A DNA stretch of 64,000 nucleotides from Cherax quadricarinatus (lineage: Eukaryota > Arthropoda > Malacostraca > Decapoda > Parastacidae). A model generated the notes under the pieces. That model was not told where the DNA came from. It ran no database searches and saw only the letters and a program-made list of their open reading frames with translations. The position numbers were made by a program, and so were the translations under genes. Where the stretch lies: positions 32,618,956 through 32,682,955 of the forward strand of contig NC_091325.1 in NCBI RefSeq assembly GCF_038502225.1, given 5' to 3'. The first letter of the stretch is position 1; each line of letters opens with the position of its first letter. Positions 18,249-29,000 of the stretch are shown in pieces.

Positions 18249-19440
18249 CAACATCTGGGTATCTTTATTGTAGACGTTTCGCCATCCAGTGGCTTTATCA
18301 ATACAAATTCTAGGACATAACTTGAAGACAGTAGAACTATGTACAGAAGATGAGGTAATCAGTCCCTCAACCTAGGAGTAGGTGCGAAGAGCACCGTAGT
18401 CGTGGAGATTCTGAAAGGAGAAAGAAGAAAGGAGCCTGGCGCTTATATAGTAACGTCAGGTGAAGCAGATGAGAGCATAGTCACTGGTAGGCGGGATTCC
18501 CCAGTGGAAGTAGGTCCTTCCCAAAGAGATGGGTTAGTTGTAGTAGTAGTTGTCGTAGCCGTGAAGGTTATGTACATGTCCTCAGAATCAAGATTCCATG
18601 ATGTTGCAGTGTCTGACAAGTTGTGTAAGAATGGTATATAATACCGACAAGATGAAATTAAGACACATGTGCAACATCTGGGTATTTTTATTGTAGACGT
18701 TTCGCCATCCAGTGGCTTTATCAATACAAATTCCAGGACTTAACTTGAAAACAGTAGAACTATGTACAGAAGATGAGGTAATCAGTCCCTCAACCTAGGA
18801 GTAGGTGCGAAGAGCACCGTAGTCGTGGAGATTCTGAAAGGAGAAAGAAGAAAGGAGCCTGGCGCTTATATAGTAACGTCAGGTGAAGCAGATGAGAGCA
18901 TAGTCACTGGGAGGCGGGATTCCCCAGTGGAAGTAGGTCCTTCCCAAAGAGATGGGTTAGTTGTAGTAGTAGTTGTCGTAGCCGTGAAGGTTATGTACAT
19001 GTCCTCAGAATCAAGATTCCATGACGTTGCAGTGTCTGACAAGTTGTGTAAGAATGGTATATAATACCGACAAGATGAAATTAAGACACATGTGCAACAT
19101 CTGGGTATCTTTATTGTAGACGTGTCGCCATCCAGTGGCTTTATCAATACAAATTCTAGGACATAACTTGAAGACAGTAGAACTATGTACAGAAGATGAG
19201 GTAATCAGTCCCTCAACCTAGGAGTAGGTGCGAAGAGCACCGTAGTCGTGGAGATTCTGAAAGGAGAAAGAAGAAAGGAGCCTGGCGCTTGTATAGTAAC
19301 GTCAGGTGAAGCAGATGAGAGCATAGTCACTGGTAGGCGGGATTCCTCAGTGGAAGTAGGTCCTTCCCAAAGAGATGGGTTAGTTGTAGTAGTAGTTGTC
19401 GTTGAAGGTTATGTACATGTCCTCAGAATTAAGATTCCAT
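18249..19440 (-). repeat. Family D pLTR tandem array, 423-bp period, minus orientation
   Basis: About 2.8 head-to-tail units lie here, with only scattered substitutions. Internal 79- and 93-codon frames recur at each unit but have no domain similarity that I recognise. At about 19441 the array flips orientation. Confidence 0.85.
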
Positions 19441-19508
19441 GATGTTGAGGGACTGATTACCTCATCTTCTGTACATAGTTCTACTGTCTTCAAGTTATGT
19501 CCTAGAAT

Positions 19509-19547
19509 TTGTATTGATAAAGCCACTGGATGGCGAAACGTCTACAA
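19509..19547 (+). ncRNA. Hammerhead-like core, family D (U3-A8 variant, GUC triplet)
   Basis: Helix I is UUGUA (19509-19513) with UACAA (19543-19547), five pairs. The core is UUGAUAA, in which both C3 and G8 changed so that U3-A8 can still pair. One extra A follows, then helix II GCCA/UGGC, GAAA, ACGU and the preferred triplet GUC. AATAAAG follows. The motif repeats every 418 bp through the array. The unit near 22455 has TTGC for TGGC and should be impaired. Confidence 0.6.
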
Positions 19548-19788
19548 TAAAGATACCCAAATGTTGCACATCTGTCTTACTTTCATTTTGTCGGTATTAT
19601 ATACCATTCGTACACAACTTGTCAGACACTGCAACATCATGGAATCTTAATTCTGAGGACATGTACATAACCTTCACGACTACGACAACTACTACTACAA
19701 CTAACCCATCTCTTTGGGAAGGACCTACTTCCACTGGGGAATCCCGCCTACCAGTGAATATGCCCTCGTCTGCTACACTTGACGTTAC

Positions 19789-19796
19789 TATATAAG
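19789..19796 (+). promoter_or_regulatory. TATA-like box in family D units
   Basis: TATATAAG followed by GCGCC occurs once per unit, about 145 bp upstream of the hammerhead-like core. Equivalent positions in the 378-bp family (TATATAAGCC) and family C (TTTATAAGC) suggest a conserved RNA polymerase II promoter in the pLTR. No transcript evidence is available. Confidence 0.4.
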
Positions 19797-22700
19797 CGCC
19801 AGGATTCTTTCTTCTGCTTCAGAATCTCCACGACTATGGTGCTGTTCGCACCTACTCCTAGGTTGAGGGACTGATTACCTCATCTTCTGTACATAGTTCT
19901 ACTGTCTTCAAGTTATGTCCTAGAATTTGTATTGATAAAGCCACTGGATGGCGAAACGTCTACAATAAAGATACCCAGATGTTGCACATGTGTCTTACTC
20001 TCATCTTGTCGGTATTATATACCATTCGTACACAACTTGTCAGACACTGCAACATCATGGAATCTTAATTCTGAGGACATGTACATAACCTTCACGACTA
20101 CGACAACTACTACTACAACTAACCCATCTCTTTGGGAAGGACCTACTTCCACTGGGGAATCCCGCCTACCAGTGAATATGCCCTCGTCTGCTACACCTGA
20201 CATTACTATATAAGCGCCAGGATTCTTTCTTCTGCTTCAGAATCTCCACGACTATGATGCTGTTCGCACCTACTCCTAGGTTGAGGGACTGATTACCTCA
20301 TCTTCTGTACATAGTTCTACTGTCTTCAAGTTATGTCCTAGAATTTGTATTGATAAAGCCACTGGATGGCGAAACGTCTACAATAAAGATACCCAGATGT
20401 TGCACATGTGTCTTACTCTCATCTTGTCGGTATTATATACCATTCGTATACAACTTGTCAGACACTGCAACATCATGGAATCTTAATTCTGAGGATATGT
20501 ACATAACCTTCACGACTATGACAACTACTACTACAACTAACCCATCTCTTTGGGAAGGACTTACTTCCACTGGGGAATCCCGCCTACCAGTGAATATGCC
20601 CTCGTCTGCTACACCTGACGTTACTATATAAGCGCCAGGATCCTTTCTTCTGCTTCAGAATCTCCACGACTATGGTGCTGTTCGCACCTACTCCTAGGTT
20701 GAGGGACTGATTACCTCATCTTCTGTACATAGTTCTACTGTCTTCAAGTTATGTCCTAGAATTTGTATTGATAAAGCCACTGGATGGCGAAACGTCTACA
20801 ATAAAGATACCCAGATGTTGCACATGTGTCTTACTTTCATCTTGTCGGTATTATATACCATTCGTACACAACTTGTCAGACACTGCAACATCATGGAATC
20901 TTAATTCTGAGGACATGTACATAACCTTCACGACTACGACAACTACTACTACAACTAACCCATCTCTTTGGGAAGGACCTACTTCCACTGGGGAATCCCG
21001 CCTACCAGTGAATATGCCCTCGTCTGCTACACCTGACGTTACTATATAAGCGCCAGGATCCTTTCTTCTGCTTCAGAATCTCCACGACTATGGTGCTGTT
21101 CGCACCTACTCCTAGGTTGAGGGACTGATTACCTCATCTTCTGTACATAGTTCTACTGTCTTCAAGTTATGTCCTAGAATTTGTATTGATAAAGCCACTG
21201 GATGGCGAAACGTCTACAATAAAGATACCCAGATGTTGCACATGTGTCTTACTCTCATCTTGTCGGTATTATATACCATTCGTACACAACTTGTCAGACA
21301 CTGCAACATCATGGAATCTTAATTCTGAGGACATGTACATAACCTTCATGACTACGACAACTACTACTACAACTAACCCATCTCTTTGGGAAGGACCTAC
21401 TTCCACTGGGGAATCCCGCCTACCAGTGAATATGCCCTCATCTGTTTTTCCTGACGTTACTATACAAGCGCCATTATTATTTCTTCTGCTTCAGAATCTC
21501 CACGACTATGGTGCTGTTCGCACCTACTCCTAGGTTGAGGGACTGATTACCTCATCTTCTGTACATAGTTCTACTGTCTTCAAGTTATGTCCTAGAATTT
21601 GTATTGATAAAGCCACTGGATGGCGAAACGTCTACAATAAAGATACCCAGATGTTGCACATGTGTCTTACTCTCATCTTGTCGGTATTATATACCATTCG
21701 TACACAACTTGTCAGACACTGCAACATCATGGAATCTTAATTCTGAGGACATGTACATAACCTTCACGACTACGACAACTACTACTACAACTAACCCATC
21801 TCTTTGGGAAGGACCTACTTCCACTGGGGAATCCCGCCTACCAGTGAATATGCCCTCGTCTGCTACACCTGACGTTACTATATAAGCGCCAGGATCCTTT
21901 CTTCTGCTTCAGAATCTCCACGACTATGGTGCTGTTCGCACCTACTCCTAGGTTGAGGGACTGATTACCTCATCTTCTGTACATAGTTCTACTGTCTTCA
22001 AGTTATGTCCTAGAATTTGTATTGATAAAGCCACTGGATGGCGAAACGTCTACAATAAAGATACCCAGATGTTGCACATGTGTCTTACTCTCATCTTGTC
22101 GGTATTATATACCATTCGTACACAACTTGTCAGACACTGCAACATAATGGAATCTTAATTCTGAGGACATGTAGATAACCTTCACGACTACGACAACTAC
22201 TACTACAACTAACCCATCTCTTTGGGAAGGACCTACTTCCACTGGGGAATCCCGCCTACCAGTGAATATGCCCTCGTCTGCTACACCTGACGTTACTATA
22301 TAAGCGCCAGGATTCTTTCTTCTGCTTCAGAATCTCCACGACTATGGTGCTGTTCGCACCTTCTCCTAGGTTGAGGGACTGATTACTTCATCTTCTGTAC
22401 ATAGTTCTACTGTCTTCAAGTTATGTCCTAGAATTTGTATTGATAAAGCCACTGGATTGCGAAACGTCTACAATAAAGATACCCAGATGTTGCACATGTG
22501 TCTTACTCTCATCTTGTCGGTATTATATACCATTCGTACACAACTTGTCAGACACTGCAATATCATGGAATCTTAATTCTGAGGACATGTACATAACCTT
22601 CACGACTACGACAACTACTACTACAACTAACCCATATCTTTGGGAAGGACCTACTTCCACTGGGGAATCCCGCCTACCAGTGAATATGCCCTCGTCTGCT

Positions 22701-23099
22701 ACACCTGACGTTACTATATAAGCGCCAGGATTCTTTCTTCTGCTTCAGAATCTCCACGACTATGGTGCTGTTCGCACCTACTCCTAGGTTGAGGGACTGA
22801 TTACCTCATCTTCTGTACATAGTTCTACTGTCTTCAAGTTATGTCCTAGAATTTGTATTGATAAAGCCACTGGATGGCGAAACGTCTACAATAATGATAC
22901 CCAGATGTTGCACATGTGTCTTACTCTCATCTTGTCGGTATTATATACCATTCGTACACAACTTGTCAGACACTGCAACATAATGGAATCTTAATTCTGA
23001 GGACATGTAGATAACCTTCACGACTACGACAACTACTACTACAACTAACCCATCTCTTTGGGAAGGACCTACTTCCACTGGGGAATCCCGCCTACCAGT

Positions 23100-26000
23100 G
23101 AGAAGCAGAGACACCGGGCAAGCAGAGACACTGGGAAGCAGGGAAGCAGAGACACCGGGAAGCAGAGACACCGGGAAGCAGAGACATCGGGAAGCAGAGA
23201 CACCGGGAAGCAGAGACACTGGGAAGCAGAGACACAGGGAAGCAGAGACACCGGGAAGCAGAGACACTGGGAAGCAGAGACACTGGGAAGCAGAGACACT
23301 GGGAAGCAGAGACACTGGGAAGCAGAGACACCAGAAAGCAGAGACACCAGAAAGCAGAGACACCGGGAAGCAGAGACACCGGGAAGCAGAGACACCGGGA
23401 AGCAGAGACACCGGGAAGCAGAGACACCGGGAAGCAGAGACATCGGGAAGCAGAGACACCGGGAAGCAGAGACACTGGGAAGCAGAGACACAGGGAAGCA
23501 GAGACACCGGGAAGCAGAGACACCGGGAACCAGAGACACCGGAAAGCAGAGACACTGGGAAGCAGAGACACTGGGGAGAAGAGACACTTGGAAGCAGAGA
23601 CACTGGGAAGCAGATACACTGGGAAGCAGAGACACTGGGAAGCAGAGACACTGGGAAGCAGAGACACTGGGAAGCAGAGACACTGGGAAGCAGAGACACT
23701 GGGAAGCAGAGACACTGGGAAGCAGAGACACTGGGAAGCAGAGACACTGGGAAGCAGAGACACTGGGAAGCAGAGACACTGGGAAGCAGAGACACTGGGA
23801 AGCAGAGACACTGGGAAGCAGAGACACCGGGAAGCAGAGACACTGGGAAGCAGAGACACTGGGAAGCAGAGACACTGGGAAGCAGAGACACTGGGAAGCA
23901 GAGACACTGGGAAGCAGAGACACCGGGAAGAAGAGACACTGGAGAGCAGAGACACTGGGAAGCAGAGACACTGGGAAGCAGAGACACTGGGAAGCAGAGA
24001 CACTGGGAAGCAGAGACACTGGGAAGCAGAGACACCGGGAAGCAGAGACACTAGGAAGCAGAGACACTGGGAAGCAGAGACACCGAGAAGCAGAGACACT
24101 GGGAAGCAGAGACACTGGGAAGCAGAGACACCGGGAAGCAGAGACACTGGGAAGCAGAGACACTGGGAAGCAGAGACACTGGGAAGCAGAGACTCTGGGA
24201 AGCAGAGCCACTGGGAAGCAGAGACACTGTGAAGCAGAGACACTGGGATGCAGAGACACCGGGAAGCAGACACACTGGGAAGCAGATACACCGGGAAGCA
24301 GAGACACTGCGATGAAGAGACACTGCGAAGCAGAGACACTGGGAAGCAGAGGCACTGGGAAGCAGAGACACTGGGAAGCAGAGACACCGGGAAGCAGAGA
24401 CACTGGGAAGCAGAGACACTGGGAAGCAGAGACACTGGGAAGCAGAGACACTGGGAAGCAGAGACACCGGGAAGCAGAGACACTGGGAAGCAGAGACACT
24501 GGGAAGCAGAGACATTGGGAAGCAGAGACACTGGGAAGCAGAGACACTGGGAAACAGAGACACTGTGAAGCAGAGACACCGGGAACCAGAGACACTTTGA
24601 AGCAGAGACACTGGGAAGCAGAGACACTGGGAAGCAGAGACACCGGGAAGCAGAGACACCGGGAAGCAGAGACACCGGGAAGCAGAGACACATGGAAGCA
24701 GAGACACTGGGAAGCAGAGACACTGGGAAGCAGAGACACCGGGAAGCAGAGACACTGAGAAGCAGAGACACCGGGAAGCAGAGACACCGGGAACCAGAGA
24801 CACCGGGAAGCAGAGACACTGGGAAGCAGAGCCACTGGGAAGCAAACCCACTGGGAAGCAGAGACACTGGGAAGCAGATACACTGGGAAGCAGAGACACT
24901 GGGAAGCAGATACACTGGGAAGCAGAGACACTGGGAAGCAGAGACACTGGGAAGCAGAGACACTGGGAAGCAGAGACACTGGGAAGCAGAGACACTGGGA
25001 AGAAGAGACACCGGGAAGCAGAGACACTGGAGAGCAGAGACTCTGGGAAGCAGAGACACTGGGAAGCAGAGACATTGGGAAGCAGAGACACTGGGAAGCA
25101 GAGACACCGGGAAGCAGAAACACTGTTAAGCAGAGACACTGGGAAGCAGAGACACTGGGAAGCAGAGACACTGTGAAGCAGAGACACTGGGAAGCAGAGA
25201 CACTGTGAAGCAGAGACACCGGGAAGCAGAAACACAGGGAAGCAGAGACACTGGGAAGCAGAGACACTGGGAAGCAGAGACACTGGGAAGCAGAGACACC
25301 GGGAAGCAGAGACACCGGGAAGCAGACACACCGGGAAGCAGACACACCGGGAAGTAGAGACACCGGGAAGCAGAGACACTGGGAAGCAGAGACACTGGGA
25401 AGCAGAGACACTGGGAAGCAGAGACACTGGGAAGCAGAGACACTGGGAAGCAGAGACACTGGGAAGCAGAGACACCGGGAAGCAGAGACACTGGGAAGCA
25501 GAGACACTGGGAAGCAGAGACATTGGGAAGCAGAGACACTGGGAAGCAGAGACACTGGGAAACAGAGACACTGTGAAGCAGAGACACTGGGAAGCAGAGA
25601 CACCGGGAAGCAGAGACACTTTGAAGCAGAGACACTTGGAAGCAGAGACACTGGGAAGCAGAGACACCGGGAAGCAGAGACACCGGGAAGCAGAGTCACC
25701 GGGAAGCAGAGACACCGGGAAGCAGAGACACCGGGAAGCAGAGACACCGGGAAGCAGAGACACTGGGAAGCAGAGACACTGAGAAGCAGAGACACCGGGA
25801 AGCAGAGACACAGGGAACCAGAGACACCGGGAAGCAGAGACACTGGGAAGCAGAGCCACTGGGAAGCAGAGACACTGGGAAGCAGAGACACTGGGAAGCA
25901 GATACACTGGGAAGCAGAGACACTGGGAAGCAGAGACACTGGGAAGCAGAGACACTGGGAAGCAGAGACACTGGGAAGCAGAGACACTGGGAAGCAGAGA

Positions 26001-29000
26001 CACTGGGAAGCAGAGACACTGGGAAGCAGAGACACTGGGAAGCAGAGACACTGGGAAGCAGAGACACTGGGAAGCAGAGACACTGGGAAGCAGAGACACT
26101 GGGAAGCAGAGACACTGGGAAGCAGAGACACTGGGAAGCAGAGACACTGGGAAGCAGAGACACTGGGAAGCAGAGACACTGGGAAGCAGAGACACTGGGA
26201 AGCAGAGACACTGGGAAGCAGAGACACTGGGAAGCAGAGACACTGGGAAGCAGAGACACTGGGAAGCAGAGACACTGGGAAGCAGAGACACTGGGAAGCA
26301 GAGACACTGGGAAGCAGAGACACTGGGAAGCAGAGACACCGGGAAGCAGAGACACTGGGAAGCAGAGACACTGGGAAGCAGAGACACTGGGAAGCAGAGA
26401 CACTGGGAAGCAGAGACACTGGGAAGCAGAGACACTGGGAAGCAGAGACACTGGGAAGCAGAGACACCGGGAAGCAGAGACACTGGGAAGCAGAGACACT
26501 GGGAAGCAGAGACACCGGGAAGCAGAGACACTGGGCAGAGACACCGTGAAGCAGAGACACCGGGAAGCAGAGACACCGGGAAGCAGAGACACTTTGAAGC
26601 AGAGACACTGGGAAGCAGAGACACTGGGAAGCAGAGACACCGGGAAGCAGAGACACCGGGAAGCAGAGACACCGGGAAGCAGAGACACCGGGAAGCAGAG
26701 ACACCGGGAACCAGAGACACCGGGAAGCAGAGACACTGGGAAGCAGAGACACTGGGAAGCAGAGACACCGGGAAGCAGAGACACCGGGAACCAGAGACAC
26801 CGGGAAGCAGAGACACTGGGAAGCAGAGACACTGGGAAGCAGAGACACTGGGAAGCAGAGACACTGGGAAGCAGAGACACTGGGAAGCAGAGACACTGGG
26901 AAGCAGAGACACTGGGAAGCAGAGACACTGGGAAGCAGAGACACTGGGAAGCAGAGACACTGGGAAGCAGAGACACTGGGAAGCAGAGACACTGGGAAGC
27001 AGAGACACTGGGAAGCAGAGACACTGGGAAGCAGAGACACTGGGAAGCAGAGACACTGGGAAGCAGAGACACTGGGAAGCAGAGACACTGGGAAGCAGAG
27101 ACACTGGGAAGCAGAGACACTGGGAAGCAGAGACACTGGGAAGCAGAGACACTGGGAAGCAGAGACACTGGGAAGCAGAGACACTGGGAAGCAGAGACAC
27201 CGGGAAGCAGAGACACCGGGAAGCAGAGACACTGGGAAGCAGAGACACTGGGAAGCAGAGACACTGGGAAGCAGAGACACTGGGAAGCAGAGACACCGGG
27301 AAGCAGAGACACTGGGAAGCAGAGACACCGGGAAGCAGAGACACTGGAGAGCAGAGACACTGGGAAGCAGAGACACTGGGAAGCAGAGACACCGTGAAGC
27401 AGAGACACTGGGAAGCAGAGACACTGGGAAGCAGAGACACTGGGAAGCAGAGACACTGGGAAGCAGAGACACCGGGAAGCAGAGACACCGGGAAGCAGAG
27501 ACACCGGGAAGCAGAGACATCGGAAAGCAGAGACACTGGGAAGCAGAGACACTGGGAAGCAGAGACACTGGGAAGCAGAGACACTGGGAAGCAGAGACAC
27601 TGGGAAGCAGAGACACTGGGAAGCAGAGACACTGGGAAGCAGAGACACTGGGAAGCAGAGACACTGGGAAGCAGAGACACTGGGAAGCATAGACACTGGG
27701 AACACTGCAGAGACACTGGGAAGCAGAGACACTGGGAAGCAGAGACACTGGGAAGCAGAGACACTGGGAAGCAGAGACACTGGGAAGCAGAGACACTGGG
27801 AAGCAGAGACACTGGGAAGCAGAGACACTGGGAAGCAGAGACACTGGGAAGCAGAGACACTGGGAAGCAGAGACACTGGGAAGCAGAGACACTGGGAAGC
27901 AGAGACACTGGGAAGCAGAGACACTGGGAAGCAGAGACACTGGGAAGCAGAGACACTGGGAAGCAGAGACACCGGGAAGCAGAGACACTGGGAAGCAGAG
28001 ACACCGGGAAGCAGAGACACTGGGAAGCAGAGACACCGGGAAGCAGAGAAGCAGAGACACTGGGAAGCAGAGACACTGGGAAGCAGAGACACTGGGAAGC
28101 AGAGACACTGGGAAGCAGAGACACTGGGAAGCAGAGACACTGGGAAGCAGAGACACTGGGAAGCAGAGACACTGGGAAGCAGAGACACTGGGAAGCAGAG
28201 ACACTGGGAAGCAGAGACACTGGGAAGCAGAGACACTGGGAAGCAGAGACACTGGGAAGCAGAGACACTGGGAAGCAGAGACACTGGGAAGCAGAGACAC
28301 TGGGAAGCAGAGACACTGGGAAGCAGAGACACTGGGAAGCAGAGACACTGGGAAGCAGAGACACTGGGAAGCAGAGACACGGGAAGCAGAGACACCGGGA
28401 AGCAGAGACACCGGGAAGCAGAGACACCGGGAAGCAGAGACACCGGGAAGCAGAGACACTTTGAAGCAGAGACACTGGGAAGCAGAGACACTGGGAAGCA
28501 GAGACACAGGGAAGCAGAGACACCGGGAAGCAGAGACACCGGGAAGCAGAGACACCGGGAAGCAGAGACACTGGGAAGCAGAGACACTGGGAAGCAGAGA
28601 CACTGGGAAGCAGAGACACTGGGAAGCAGAGACACCGGGAAGCAGAGACACTGGGAAGCAGAGACACTGGGAAGCAGAGACACTGGGAAGCAGAGACACT
28701 GGGAAACAGAGGGAAGCAGAGACACTGGGAAGCAGAGACACTGGGAAGCAGAGACACTGGGAAGCAGAGACACTGGGAAGCAGAGACACTGGGAAGCAGA
28801 GACACTGGGAAGCAGAGACACTGGGAAGCAGAGACACTGGGAAGCAGAGACACTGGGAAGCAGAGACACCGGGAAGCAGAGACACCGGGAAGCAGAGACA
28901 CTGGGAAGCAGAGACACTGGGAAGCAGAGACACCGGGAAGCAGAGACACTGGGAAGAAGAGACACTGGGAAGCAGAGACACTGGGCAGAGACACTGAAGA

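Larger units (their letters stand above)
19441..23099 (+). repeat. Family D pLTR tandem array, 418-bp period, plus orientation
   Basis: About 8.75 head-to-tail units lie here. Each contains ACTATATAAGCGCC as a TATA-like box (first at 19787-19800) and, about 140 bp later, a hammerhead-like core and AATAAAG. The recurring 93-codon frames contain a (ACT)n-derived Thr run and are not credible proteins. The last unit is broken at 23099 within CCTACCAGTGA, where the 16-bp minisatellite starts. Confidence 0.9.

Noticed and set aside
19514..22721. Repeated 93-codon frames in the 418-bp units
   Set aside because: Same reasoning. The Thr run comes from an (ACT)n stretch and the frames shift or break with single substitutions in some units.
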